A DNA stretch of 64,000 nt from positions 1 through 64,000 of the forward strand of contig JACKKC010000007.1 in NCBI GenBank assembly GCA_020637615.1, written 5' to 3'. Numbering within the stretch: position 1 is the stretch's first letter; each line of letters opens with the position of its first letter. This DNA comes from Rhodovulum sp. Its GTDB lineage: Bacteria > Pseudomonadota > Alphaproteobacteria > Rhodobacterales > Rhodobacteraceae. Positions 34,425 to 43,575 of the stretch are shown here, one piece after another. Below the pieces are notes generated by a model, which worked only from the letters and a program-made list of their open reading frames with translations, ran no database searches and had not been told where the DNA came from. Position numbers and translations under genes: made by a program.

Positions 34425-35429
34425 TCAGGGCTCCTCGGACGAAGCCACCTTGCCGCGGAACAGCCAGTAGACCCCGATCGTGTAGATCGCGACGACGGGC
34501 AGGATCACGACCCCGGCAAAGAGCATGAACCGCAGCGAGGCCTCGGGCGCGGCGGCGTCCTGGACGGTGAGAGTGTAGGGAATCATGTAGGGCCACATCA
34601 TGCCCGCGAGCGCCACGAATGTCGCGGCGAAGAACAGCGCCCCGAGCGGATAGAGCATCCCGTCGAGCCGCAGGCGGGCGCAGGCGACCAGCAGAAGCAG
34701 CGCGTAGAAGCCGACGGCGGCGCCGAGGCTGCTCAGCATCCCGAACCGGGCGGCGGCCTGGGTGAGCCCCGGGCTCATGTCGACGGTCAGGGCCGCCACG
34801 ATCGCCGGCCCGACGATGGCGAGAACGCCGATCGCCATCCAGAAGACCATGTCCCGCGCCCAGTCGGCAACCGCCCCCTCGGTCTTCAGCACCAGCCAGC
34901 AGGCCCCGAGCAGGGCGTAACCCAGGACCAGCCCGATCCCGGTCAGGACCGGAAACGGATGTAGCCACTCGAGGCTCGTCCCGGCGAATTGCCCGTCCTC
35001 GACGGGAATGCCCCGCATCATCGCGCCGACCGCCGCGCCCTGGACGAAGGCGGCCATCGTCGAGCCGGCGGCGAAGCCGAAGTCCCAGACCCCGCGTATG
35101 CGCTCGCTGCGGTAGCGGAACTCGAAGGCGACGCCGCGAAAGATCAGGCCGACCAGCAGGAGCAGCACCGGCAGGTAGAAGGCGCTGAGAAAGACCGCAT
35201 AGACCGCCGGGAACGCCGCGAAGAGGGAGGCGCCGATCACCACGAGCCAGGTTTCGTTGCCATCCCAGAAGGGCGCGATCGCCGCCATCATCGGGCCGCG
35301 CTTCGCTCCGTCCCGCGTCATTCCGAAGAGGATGCCGACGCCGAGGTCGAAGCCGTCGAGCAGCACGTAGACGAGGATCGCGACGGCGATGATCCCGGCC
35401 CAGAGATGCGCGAGGCTGAAGATCTCCAT
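34425..35429 (-). CDS. cydB: cytochrome bd-type (cyanide-insensitive) quinol oxidase subunit II
   Basis: Subunit II of the bd-type quinol oxidase, which passes electrons from quinol to oxygen without pumping protons. The 334-residue protein has about eight to nine TM segments and the family motifs VLLDGFDLGVGILFG, WDGNETWLVVIGASLFAAFP and FRYRSERIRGVWD. The length fits the short CioB branch. The ATG at 35429 lies 4 bases after the cydA stop, so the two form one operon. No cydX was found after it. Confidence 0.94.
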   Translation of the reverse strand: MEIFSLAHLWAGIIAVAILVYVLLDGFDLGVGILFGMTRDGAKRGPMMAAIAPFWDGNETWLVVIGASLFAAFPAVYAVFLSAFYLPVLLLLVGLIFRGVAFEFRYRSERIRGVWDFGFAAGSTMAAFVQGAAVGAMMRGIPVEDGQFAGTSLEWLHPFPVLTGIGLVLGYALLGACWLVLKTEGAVADWARDMVFWMAIGVLAIVGPAIVAALTVDMSPGLTQAAARFGMLSSLGAAVGFYALLLLVACARLRLDGMLYPLGALFFAATFVALAGMMWPYMIPYTLTVQDAAAPEASLRFMLFAGVVILPVVAIYTIGVYWLFRGKVASSEEP

Positions 35430-35433
35430 CGGC

Positions 35434-36828
35434 CTATCTCCCGTCCGCGACGCCGGGACCGTCCCCGCGGGCAAAGGGGCGGCGGCTGCCATAGGCGCCG
35501 GGGGCGGCCCCGGACGGCCCGCTCGGCCCCTCGCGCAGGAGCTTGTAGATGTAGCGCACGCCGAAGCCCCCGAGGATGCCGTAGACGAGCACGAAGACCA
35601 CGAGCGAGATCAGCGCATCGGTGGTCGTCAGCGCCGGAGTCACCGCATCCTCGGTGCGCAGGAGGCCGTAGATCACCCAGGGCTGGCGACCGACCTCGGC
35701 GGTGTACCAGCCGGTCAGCACGGCGATGAACCCGCTCGGGAAGGCCAGGAATGTCACCCAGAGGAACCATCGGCTGGTCTCGAGCTGTCCCGTGACGCGC
35801 AGGAGCGTCCCCATCCAGGAAACCGCCAGCATGACCAGCCCCATGCCCACCATGATGCGGAAGCCGAAGAACGGGATCACCACCGGCGGCCGGTCCTCCT
35901 CCGGAAAGCTCTCCAGTCCCGTCATCGGCGCGTCCCATTCTCCCGTGGCGATGAAGCTGCCGATGCCCGGCGTCTCGATCGAGAGGAGGTTCTCCTGCCG
36001 CGCCGCGTCGGGCCAGGCGAGCCAGACCTCGGTCCCGGGCTGCTCGTCCTTCCAGCGCGCCTCGATCGCGGCGAACTTGGCCGGCTGGTGCTCGTAGACA
36101 TAGAGACCGTTGAGATGGCCGAGGAACATCTGCATCGGGATCAGCACGGCGGCGAGCCCGAGGCCCCAGGTCAGCATCACCCGCGCCTCGGCGCGGTGGA
36201 TGTCGCGCAGCACGTACCAGGCGCCGGTGGCCGCCACGCAGATCGCAGTGGTCAGGAAGGCCGCGAGCAGCATGTGCAGCCAGCGGGTCAGCATCACCGG
36301 GCCGAGCACGATCCCGCGCCAGTCCGTCGGGACGAACCGGCCGTCGATCACCTCATGTCCGATCGGTACCTGCATCCAGGTGTTGTTGGCGAGAATCCAG
36401 AAGGACGAGAGAATGGTGCCGAGCGACACCATGCAGCAGGCGAGAAGATAGGTGCCGGGCCTGACCCGGTCACGCCCGAGCAGCATGACTCCGAAGAACG
36501 TCGCCTCCAGCAGGAAGGCCGTGAAGGCCTCGTAGCCGATCAGCGGCCCCTGGATCGGCCCGGCCCGCTCGGCGAGCACGCTCCAGTTGGTGCCGAACTG
36601 GAAGGCCATCACGATCCCGCTCACCACGCCCAGCCCGAAGGACACGGCGAATATCCTCAGCCAGAAATCGAAGATCCGCCGATAGACCGCGCGCCCGGTG
36701 GCGAAGCGCAGGCCTTCCACGGTCGCGAGCCATGCGGCCAGGCCGATGGTGAAGGCGGGAAAGATGATGTGGAAGCTGATCACGAATGCGAACTGGAGTC
36801 GCGAGAGGATGAGCGGATCCAGGGCCAC
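35434..36828 (-). CDS. cydA: cytochrome bd-type (cyanide-insensitive) quinol oxidase subunit I
   Basis: Haem-bearing subunit I. The 464-residue protein starts LDPLILSRLQFAFVISFHII with the haem b595 ligand His20. It includes GHEVIDGRFVPTDW with the b558 His, then EHQPAKFAAIEARW (quinol loop, short as in CIO enzymes) and GWYTAEVGRQPWVIYG. The short Q loop supports the CIO branch. I chose the GTG at 36828 because AAGGAG stands 8 bases before it and the protein then begins exactly at the family N-terminus; a longer frame adds 29 Arg-rich residues. Confidence 0.94.
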   Translation of the reverse strand: MALDPLILSRLQFAFVISFHIIFPAFTIGLAAWLATVEGLRFATGRAVYRRIFDFWLRIFAVSFGLGVVSGIVMAFQFGTNWSVLAERAGPIQGPLIGYEAFTAFLLEATFFGVMLLGRDRVRPGTYLLACCMVSLGTILSSFWILANNTWMQVPIGHEVIDGRFVPTDWRGIVLGPVMLTRWLHMLLAAFLTTAICVAATGAWYVLRDIHRAEARVMLTWGLGLAAVLIPMQMFLGHLNGLYVYEHQPAKFAAIEARWKDEQPGTEVWLAWPDAARQENLLSIETPGIGSFIATGEWDAPMTGLESFPEEDRPPVVIPFFGFRIMVGMGLVMLAVSWMGTLLRVTGQLETSRWFLWVTFLAFPSGFIAVLTGWYTAEVGRQPWVIYGLLRTEDAVTPALTTTDALISLVVFVLVYGILGGFGVRYIYKLLREGPSGPSGAAPGAYGSRRPFARGDGPGVADGR

Positions 36829-37011
36829 GCTGCGCTCCTTTTGTCGGTTCGCGCCAGAAGATCCAGGCCCGCGCCCGGGGCCCGCCGGATGGCGCCGCTG
36901 CCGCTTGGACCTCACGGTTCAACGGCCTAGCACATTGCCCTTGGTTTTCCGAGTCTTGTGGTCCGGCGTGATCTGGGACACCAAAGATCGGCGGCGTCTG
37001 GGGGAGCGGAC

Positions 37012-38160
37012 TTGAGCGGAGCGAGGAGAGCAGGGGCCTTTTCTACCCGTCCGCCCCGGTTCCCGTCCGTCCGGAATCCGGGCCGCGCTCGGCGGGAGCG
37101 GGCCGCTTCCGGCCCCGGTGCCCGCATCCGGAAGGCCTGGCGAACCGGATTCGTGGCGTCCCTGGCGTTTCTCGCGGCATTGCTGCCGAGCCTCTGGGCG
37201 GGGCCGGCGATGCCGCACGCGCTGCAGCCGGGCTTTCTCGACCTGCGGGCGCTCGGCGGGGACGCCTGGCAGGTCTATTGGAAGGTGCCGGCGGGCGCGG
37301 GCGGACCGATGCAGATCGCCGCGGTCCTGCCGGAGACCTGCGACCCGCGGGAGCCCGGACCGCTCGAATTCGACGGCGCCGCCTTCGTGGCGGCCTGGAT
37401 CTCCCGTTGTCCGGGCGGGCTCGAAGGCGGCGAGATCACCATCGAGGGGCTGGAGCTGACCGAGACGGACGTTCTGGTGCGCTACGAACTGGTGCCGGGC
37501 AGGGCGGAGAGCCAGCGGCTGACGGCGGCGAGCCCCGGCTTCCGCGTGCCGGCGCCGCAGGGACGGCTCGGGGTGATCTCGACCTATTTCGCGCTCGGGG
37601 TCGATCATATCCTGCGCGGGATCGACCATCTGATGTTCGTCTTCGCGCTGATCCTGCTGATCCGGGACCGGCGGCAGCTCGTCGGGGCGGTGACCGCCTT
37701 CACGGTCGCGCATTCCCTGAGCCTGGCCGCAGCGGCGCTCGGCTGGATCGTGGTGCCGGCGCCGCCGGTCGAGGCCGTCGTTGCGCTCTCGATCATGTTC
37801 CTCGCCGCCGAGCTCGCCCGTCCCGAAGGGCGCGGGCTGCGACTAACGGAGCGCTACCCCTGGGTCGTGGCCTTCGCCTTCGGGTTGCTGCACGGGCTCG
37901 GCTTCGCCCGGGCGCTGCTCGAGGTGGGATTGCCGGAGGGCGAGGTGCCGCCGGCGCTCTTCGCCTTCAACCTCGGGGTCGAGGCCGGGCAGCTGATGTT
38001 CATCGCGATGGTCATCATCGTCGGATTCCTGCTCCGGCGGCTCTATCCGGCGACGATGACCTGGGCGACCCGACCGGGCGGCCGGGGGATCGCGGTGGCG
38101 AGCTATCTGATGGGCAGCATTGCCGCCGTCTGGTTCGTGGGTCGCGTCGCCGCGTTCTGA
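37012..38160 (+). CDS. HupE/UreJ-like membrane protein with exported N-terminal domain
   Basis: A protein of the HupE/UreJ_2 family. After a hydrophobic signal (GFVASLAFLAALLPSLWAGP) there is an extracytoplasmic domain of about 130 residues. About six TM segments follow, with the conserved GVDHILRGIDHLMFVFALIL, AFTVAHSLSLAAAALG and GLLHGLGFARALLEVGLP, all rich in histidines. Related proteins move nickel, but this group's substrate is unknown. The start is uncertain: TTG at 37012 has GGGGAG before it. GTG at 36958 (no ribosome site) and GTG at 37153 (loses the basic residues before the signal) are alternatives. Confidence 0.75.
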   Translation: MSGARRAGAFSTRPPRFPSVRNPGRARRERAASGPGARIRKAWRTGFVASLAFLAALLPSLWAGPAMPHALQPGFLDLRALGGDAWQVYWKVPAGAGGPMQIAAVLPETCDPREPGPLEFDGAAFVAAWISRCPGGLEGGEITIEGLELTETDVLVRYELVPGRAESQRLTAASPGFRVPAPQGRLGVISTYFALGVDHILRGIDHLMFVFALILLIRDRRQLVGAVTAFTVAHSLSLAAAALGWIVVPAPPVEAVVALSIMFLAAELARPEGRGLRLTERYPWVVAFAFGLLHGLGFARALLEVGLPEGEVPPALFAFNLGVEAGQLMFIAMVIIVGFLLRRLYPATMTWATRPGGRGIAVASYLMGSIAAVWFVGRVAAF

Positions 38161-38329
38161 TGAGCCCTCGCCCCGCCCGGGCCGGGCGCTGCCCTCATCT
38201 TCTCGCGGGACGGTCGAAGAGGAAAAGGCGCCAGATGCGATAGCCCCCCGTGCCCGGCGCCCGCCGGCTGGCGGGCAACGGCGGGGCGGGGCATGATCGC
38301 GGGACGAATCATCGCGTGAGGGCCGGGCC

Positions 38330-38623
38330 ATGCGCAGGCGCGTTCCGTTTCCGATCCTGCTGCTCGCCGCCCCGCTCGCCGCCTGCGCGGGCGCGGGGGA
38401 GGGGCCCGGCGGTGCAACTGACCCCGCCGCGGCCCAGGAGCGCGCCTGCGCCGAGGCGGTCGCGGCCCATGTCGGCAAGGATCCGGCCGAAGTGACGGCG
38501 ACGCTCGCCGGGACCGGCGCCGACGGCCTGGCGCTGGTGCGCGTGACCGATGGCGGGCGGCTGCATACCTGCACGGTCGACGCGAACCTCGCGGTGCACG
38601 AGATCCGGCATCCGGGCGCATGA
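38330..38623 (+). CDS. small lipoprotein of unknown function
   Basis: A 97-residue protein with a lipoprotein signal (RRRVPFPILLLAAPLAAC, lipid-binding Cys at residue 19). The short mature domain has two more cysteines (RACAEAVAAHVGKDPAEV and RLHTCTVDANLAVHEIRHP). The end resembles small proteins annotated as hypothetical before tol-pal loci in Rhodobacterales. Its stop overlaps the ybgC ATG by 4 bases, linking it to the tol-pal operon and the outer envelope. Confidence 0.75.
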   Translation: MRRRVPFPILLLAAPLAACAGAGEGPGGATDPAAAQERACAEAVAAHVGKDPAEVTATLAGTGADGLALVRVTDGGRLHTCTVDANLAVHEIRHPGA

Positions 38624-39030
38624 CGGCGCATCGCTTCGAGCTCAGGGTCTATTACGAGGACACCGATCTCGCCGGGATCGTCTATTACGCCAATTACCTG
38701 AAGTTCATCGAGCGGGCGCGTACTGAGGCGCTGCTCGCGGCCGGCATCGACCAGGTGGCGCTCGAGCGCGAGCAGGGAACCGTCTTCGCGGTGCGCGCGC
38801 TCTCGGTGGACTACCGCGCTCCGGCGCGCTTTCAGGACGTGCTGACGGTGCGCACGACGGCAGCGGCGGTCACCGCCGCGCGGGCGCGGCTGATCCAGGA
38901 GGTCTGGCGCACGGACGAATTGCTGGTGGCGGCGGAGGTCGACGTGGTCTGCCTCGGCCGCGACGGCCGCCCGCGGCGCCTGCCCGAGCCGGTGCGCGCG
39001 GCCCTTGGCGGGATGCTGCCCGGATTGTAG
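38620..39030 (+). CDS. ybgC: tol-pal-associated acyl-CoA thioesterase
   Basis: A hotdog-fold thioesterase of the YbgC/FadM type. The 136-residue protein carries the catalytic motif YYEDTDLAGIVYYANYLKFI with Asp16, followed by ERARTEALLAAGI. It is the standard first gene of tol-pal operons and is thought to act on acyl-ACP or acyl-CoA near phospholipid synthesis enzymes. The 264-base gap to tolQ holds no supported gene and probably contains the tolQ promoter. Confidence 0.94.
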   Translation: MTAHRFELRVYYEDTDLAGIVYYANYLKFIERARTEALLAAGIDQVALEREQGTVFAVRALSVDYRAPARFQDVLTVRTTAAAVTAARARLIQEVWRTDELLVAAEVDVVCLGRDGRPRRLPEPVRAALGGMLPGL

Positions 39031-39294
39031 GCGTATTGCACCGGGCAACGTCCCCCTCCGCCCGAGTTCCAGGCAGGCCAAGGTCACCATCCCGCCCGGC
39101 GGGGCGCTGTCTTCGTTTCGTTGCGGGGCGGTCGGGTAAGAAGGAGTTCGCTTAAGCTGCGAGAGCCCCGGTCCGGACCGCGCGCCCCCTAGACAGAAGC
39201 GGGATTTTTCGGCAATAGGCCGCGGCAAGGGACGAGGACCCGCCGAGGCCGGACGAACACGGCCGACTTCCCGAGCAAGCATCAGCAGGCACGC

Positions 39295-39999
39295 ATGGAA
39301 ACCGATACCCTCGCCGCGGCACAGCAGATCGATTTCTCGCTGCTGGCGCTGTTCCTGCGGGCGACCTTCACGGTCAAGATCGTGATGCTCGTCCTGATCG
39401 CCGCCTCCTTCTGGTCCTGGGCGATCATCATCCAGAAGACCCTGGACATGCGCCGCGCCCGCGAGGAGGCGCGCGCCTTCGACGCGGATTTCTGGTCGGG
39501 CGAGCCGCTCGACACCGTCTACGACCGGGTCGGGCCGGAGCCGCCCGGGGCGGCGGCGCGGATCTTCGCCGCCGGCATGACCGAATGGCGGCGCTCGCAC
39601 CGAAAGGACGGCGGGCTGATCGCCGGCACCCAGGCCCGCATCGAGCGGGCGATGAACGTGGCGATCGGCCGCGAGGCGGATGAGCTCAACCGCGGGCTGA
39701 CCTTCCTCGCCACGGTGGGCTCGATCGCGCCCTTCGTCGGGCTCTTCGGCACGGTCTGGGGCATCAAGCACGCCTTCGAGGAGATCGCGCTCCAGCAATC
39801 GACCAACCTCGCCGTGGTCGCGCCCGGCATCGCCGAGGCGCTGCTCGCCACCGGACTGGGGCTGCTCGCCGCGATCCCGGCGGTGATCTTCTTCAACAAG
39901 CTCAACCAGGACAGCGACGCGGTGCTCGGCGGCTACGAGGGCTTCGCCGACGAATTCGCCATGATCCTGTCGCGCCAGCTCGACAAGGCGGGCGCCTGA
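39295..39999 (+). CDS. tolQ: Tol-Pal motor subunit TolQ
   Basis: Inner-membrane proton-channel subunit of the Tol-Pal machine that pulls in the outer membrane during division. The 234-residue protein has three TM segments at about 21-45, 136-158 and 174-196. Motifs include FWSWAIIIQKTLDMRRAREEA, the long cytoplasmic loop, LTFLATVGSIAPFVGLFGTVWGI and PGIAEALLATGLGLLAAIPAV. It is followed one base later by tolR. Confidence 0.95.
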   Translation: METDTLAAAQQIDFSLLALFLRATFTVKIVMLVLIAASFWSWAIIIQKTLDMRRAREEARAFDADFWSGEPLDTVYDRVGPEPPGAAARIFAAGMTEWRRSHRKDGGLIAGTQARIERAMNVAIGREADELNRGLTFLATVGSIAPFVGLFGTVWGIKHAFEEIALQQSTNLAVVAPGIAEALLATGLGLLAAIPAVIFFNKLNQDSDAVLGGYEGFADEFAMILSRQLDKAGA

Positions 40000-40000
40000 G

Positions 40001-40474
40001 ATGGCGGTCTTCCTCGGCGGCGCGGTGCGCAACCGCGGCCGGCGCGGCCGGCGCGGCAACAAGCGCCGCCCGATGTCGGAGATCAACGTCACGCCGATGG
40101 TCGACGTCATGCTGGTGCTCCTGATCATCTTCATGGTGGCGGCACCCCTCCTGACCGTGGGCGTGCCGATCGAGCTGCCCAAGACCGCCGCCGCGCCGCT
40201 GCCCAGCGAGCGCGAGGAGCCGCTGACCGTGGCGCTGACCGCCGAGGGCGAGATCCTGGTGCAGAACGAGGTGGTGAGCCGGTCGGAGTTCATCCCGCTC
40301 CTGCGGGCGGTCGCGGCGGAGCGCGAGAGCGACAAGGTCTTCCTGCGGGCCGACGGCGCGACGTCCTACGAGGGCGTCATGCAGGTCATGGGCGCGCTCA
40401 ACGCCAGCGGATTCCACAATATCGGCCTGGTGACGGAGCAGGGCGGCCCGAGGTTCGACGGGCAGGACGGCTAG
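40001..40474 (+). CDS. tolR: Tol-Pal motor subunit TolR
   Basis: ExbD/TolR-family partner of TolQ. The 157-residue protein has a basic N-terminus (RNRGRRGRRGNKRRPMSEIN) and a single TM with the conserved aspartate (VTPMVDVMLVLLIIFMVAAP). A periplasmic domain follows, ending GLVTEQGGPRF. Translation probably continues from tolQ. Confidence 0.95.
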   Translation: MAVFLGGAVRNRGRRGRRGNKRRPMSEINVTPMVDVMLVLLIIFMVAAPLLTVGVPIELPKTAAAPLPSEREEPLTVALTAEGEILVQNEVVSRSEFIPLLRAVAAERESDKVFLRADGATSYEGVMQVMGALNASGFHNIGLVTEQGGPRFDGQDG

Positions 40475-40480
40475 ACCGTC

Positions 40481-41655
40481 GTGCGCATGCCCACAGGCGC
40501 GATCGTCTCGGCAGCGGGCCACGCGGCGCTGATCGCGCTCGCGGTCTGGGGCCTGCCCTGGCTGAAGCCCTCCGACCGCGAGGCGATCCGGGTCACGGAG
40601 GTGAGCTTCGTCACCGAGGCGGAATTCGCCGCCGCCCAGGCCTCGGCGGAGGCGCCGCGCGACACCGCGGCGCCGCCCGAGCCGCCGTCCCCACCCGATG
40701 CCGCCCCGCCGGCCGAGCGCCCGCCCGCGCCTTTGCCGGAGGTGGTGCGTGGCCCCTCGAGCGAGGTGCCGCCGGCGCCCGAGGAGGATGCCGCCCCCGA
40801 GGAGGTCGCGAGCCTCGCCGCCCCCTTCGACCCCTCGGCACCGCTCGCGGTGGCCGAGCCCGAGCTCTCGAGCGTGGTGCCGCGGGTGGTCACGCTCGCT
40901 CCGCCCACCGCGGTGACGCCGCCCCGGCCGCGGCCGGTGGCGCGGATCGCGCCCGAGGCGGTGCCGGAGCCGCCCGATCCCGCGCGCCCGGCCGAGATCC
41001 GCAGGCGGCGGTCGCGCCCCGCCCTGGAGGCCGAGGCGCCGCGGCCCGAGGACACGGGAAACCCGCCCGCGGCGGAACCCGAGCCGGTGGCCGAGCCCGC
41101 GCCGCCAGCCACTCTGGCGCTTCGCCAATGCGGGTCGGCCGCGGGCCCGGCCGGAGCAGGCCAAGCCGAGCCCGGATCCGGCGAACCAGGTGATGGCGGC
41201 GCTGAAGAAGGAGGTCCAGCGCGAGATCGACGCCAGGGCGCCGGCGAGACCAGGCCGCCGCCGCCCCGGCGCCAGCCGCCCCCGCGGCACCGGCCGCGCC
41301 CGCCGCGCCCTCGGCCACCTCGCTGCCGGTCGGCCCGCCGCTCACCGGCGGCGAGAAGGAGGGGCTGAAGCTCGCGGTGCAGCGTTGCTGGAACGTGCCG
41401 GCGGGGCTGCGCGACGCCCAGGAGCTGCGCGTTGTGCTCGCGGCCGAGCTCGCCGCGGACGGCGCCGTCATCTCGGGCTCGATCCGGCTGATCGAGCCGG
41501 TCCCGGCGCCGGATTCGCGCTTCCAGCAGGCCTATGAGGCGGGACGGCGTGCACTCCTGCGCTGTTCGCCCTATAGCGAGCTTCCGCGCGACAAGTTCGC
41601 GCAATGGCGCAACATCGAAGTGGTCTTCAATCCCGAGGGGATGGTTTCATGGTAA
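40481..41655 (+). pseudogene. tolA: Tol-Pal subunit TolA, split by two frameshifts
   Basis: The N-terminal part (TM at about 8-26, then a Pro/Glu/Ala-rich stalk) reads in one frame from 40481 to about 41115. The stalk segment with RPEQAKPSPDPANQVMAALK and KKEVQREIDA reads in a second frame to about 41245. The C-terminal domain (GEKEGLKLAVQRCWNVPAGL to the stop at 41655) reads in a third. Joined, they make a normal TolA of about 390 residues. Taken literally, the first frame stops at 41368 with an Arg/Pro-rich tail and lacks the domain that binds TolB and Pal. Both breaks lie in GC-rich repeats, and the flanking tol genes are intact, so sequencing indels are more likely than true loss. Confidence 0.85.
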
Positions 41656-42977
41656 ATTCGCTTCGCCGCAGCCTCGTCGTCGGCCTGCCGGCGGCAATCG
41701 CGCTCCGTCCCTTCGCCGCGGCGGCGCAGGCGCCGCTCCGCATCGAGATCACCGAGGGCGTGATCGAGCCGATGCCCTTCGCCGCCCCGGGCTTCGTGCC
41801 GGACAGCGCCGAGGCGGCCGACCTGGCGGCGCGCATCACCCAGGTCGTCATCGACGACCTCACAGGCACCGGGCTCTTCCGCGAGATCCCGAGCAATGCC
41901 CATATCGGCCGGATCACCAATTTCGACGCGCCGGTGCAATTCGCCGACTGGAAGGCGATCAATGCCCAGGCGCTGATCACCGGAGCGGCCGGCCAGCGGG
42001 GCGACCGGGTCTCGGTGCGCTTCCGGCTCTGGGACGTCTTCGCCCAGACCCAGCTCGGCGAGGGGCTGCAGTTCGAGGGCACCGCCCAGGCCTGGCGGCG
42101 CATGGGCCACAAGGTGGCGGATGCGGTCTATTCGCGGTTGACGGGCGAGGGAGGCTATTTCGACAGCCGCGTGGCCTATATCGCGGCGAGCGGGCCCAAG
42201 AGCGCGCGGCGCAAGCAGATCGCAGTCATGGACTACGACGGCGCCAATCCGGTGATGCTGACTGACGGCAACGCCCTGGTGCTCACGCCGCGCATCTCGC
42301 GCTCGGCCAGCCAGATCCTCTATACCAGCTACGAGCAGGGCGCGCCGCGGGTCCTGATGATCGAGGCGGGCGGCGGGCGCCGGCAGGTACTCGACGACGC
42401 CCAGGGCATGACCTTCGCGCCGCGCTTCTCGCCGGACGGGTCGCGCGCGGTCTATTCCGCCTCCACCGGCACGGGCTCGGACATCTTCGTGGTCGACCTC
42501 GCCTCGCGCCGGCGCGCCCAGCTCACCCAGACCGCCTCGATCGACACCGCGCCGGCCTTCTCCAACGACGGCGGGCAGATCGTCTTCGAGAGCGACCGCG
42601 CCGGCACGCAGCAGCTCTACGTGATGTCGGCCGGCGGCGGCGAGGCCCGGCGCATCAGCTTCGGCGAGGGCCGCTACGCCACCCCGGTCTGGTCGCCGCG
42701 CGGCGACATGATCGCGTTCACCAAGATCGTCGGCGGCCGCTTCCACATCGGGGTAATGCGTACCGACGGCTCGAACGAGAAGCTGCTGACGGCGAGCTAC
42801 ATCGACGAGGGGCCGACCTGGGCGCCGAATGGGCGCGTGCTGATGTTCTTCCGCGAGACGCCGGGCGACACCGGGGGGCCGCAGATTTATTCGGTGGACA
42901 TCACGGGGCGGAATCTGCGCAAGGTGCCCACGGCGGGTTTCGCCTCGGATCCGTCCTGGTCGGGGCTGCTCGGATGA
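41649..42977 (+). CDS. tolB: Tol-Pal periplasmic protein TolB
   Basis: Periplasmic beta-propeller that links TolA and Pal. The 442-residue protein has a signal peptide (VNSLRRSLVVGLPAAIALRP, cleavage near AAAQA). Its N-terminal domain includes FREIPSNAHIGRI. The six-bladed propeller repeats include MDYDGANPVMLTDGNALVLT, PRFSPDGSRAVYSASTGTGS and PVWSPRGDMIAFTKI. The ATG at 41649 overlaps the end of tolA; an earlier in-frame start adds 15 residues before the signal and is less likely. Confidence 0.95.
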   Translation: MVNSLRRSLVVGLPAAIALRPFAAAAQAPLRIEITEGVIEPMPFAAPGFVPDSAEAADLAARITQVVIDDLTGTGLFREIPSNAHIGRITNFDAPVQFADWKAINAQALITGAAGQRGDRVSVRFRLWDVFAQTQLGEGLQFEGTAQAWRRMGHKVADAVYSRLTGEGGYFDSRVAYIAASGPKSARRKQIAVMDYDGANPVMLTDGNALVLTPRISRSASQILYTSYEQGAPRVLMIEAGGGRRQVLDDAQGMTFAPRFSPDGSRAVYSASTGTGSDIFVVDLASRRRAQLTQTASIDTAPAFSNDGGQIVFESDRAGTQQLYVMSAGGGEARRISFGEGRYATPVWSPRGDMIAFTKIVGGRFHIGVMRTDGSNEKLLTASYIDEGPTWAPNGRVLMFFRETPGDTGGPQIYSVDITGRNLRKVPTAGFASDPSWSGLLG

Positions 42978-43021
42978 GCCAGAATTCGCCCGGGACCGGG
43001 CGCGAGAACGCGGAGGATAGG

Positions 43022-43543
43022 ATGAAGTCAGTCAGAACCGGCGGGTTGCTGGCGATCGCGCTGCTGGCATCGGCCTGCGCCGGCGGCAACGTCACCGTGC
43101 CCACCTCGGGCGGCACCGGCTACGGCGGCAGCGGCACGGCGGGCGGCGGCGCCTTCGACGCGGCCGGCGGCGGCGTCGGCGGCACGCTGCCGGGCACCGC
43201 GATCTCGGACCGGGTGCTCTTCGCGGTCGACCAGAGCACGCTCAGCGCCGAGGCGATCGGCACGCTCAACGCCCAGATCGGCTGGCTGGTCCAGAACCCG
43301 GGGGCACCGATCCTGATCGAGGGCCACGCCGACGAACGCGGCACCGGCGAATACAACATGGCGCTGGGCTCGAGCCGCGCCAGCGCCGTGCGCAACTACA
43401 TGGTCAGCCAGGGCATTCCCGACCAGCGCATCAGCATCATCACCTTCGGGCGCGAGCGCCCGGTGGCAACCTGCGCGCAGGAGAGCTGCTTCGCGCAGAA
43501 CCGGCGCGCGGTCACCGTGGTGACCGGCGGCACGGGGAGCTGA
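43022..43543 (+). CDS. pal: peptidoglycan-associated lipoprotein Pal
   Basis: Outer-membrane lipoprotein that binds peptidoglycan. The 173-residue protein has the lipobox in LLAIALLASACAGG, a Gly-rich linker, and an OmpA-like domain with LFAVDQSTLSAEAIGTLNAQ, ILIEGHADERGTGEYNMALG and SSRASAVRNYMVSQG. GGAGG lies just before the ATG at 43022; an earlier in-frame ATG at 42974 would bury the signal peptide and is rejected. Confidence 0.95.
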   Translation: MKSVRTGGLLAIALLASACAGGNVTVPTSGGTGYGGSGTAGGGAFDAAGGGVGGTLPGTAISDRVLFAVDQSTLSAEAIGTLNAQIGWLVQNPGAPILIEGHADERGTGEYNMALGSSRASAVRNYMVSQGIPDQRISIITFGRERPVATCAQESCFAQNRRAVTVVTGGTGS

Positions 43544-43575
43544 CCGGGCGGGCGGCATCGAAGGAGGGCGGGGAC

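Noticed and set aside
38171..38230. Possible second repeat family shared by 7611-7670, 38171-38230 and 39087-39150
   Set aside because: All three have a CGGGC-rich part and an ACGGTCGAAGA-like end, but the match is patchy and cannot be told from chance in GC-rich spacers by eye.
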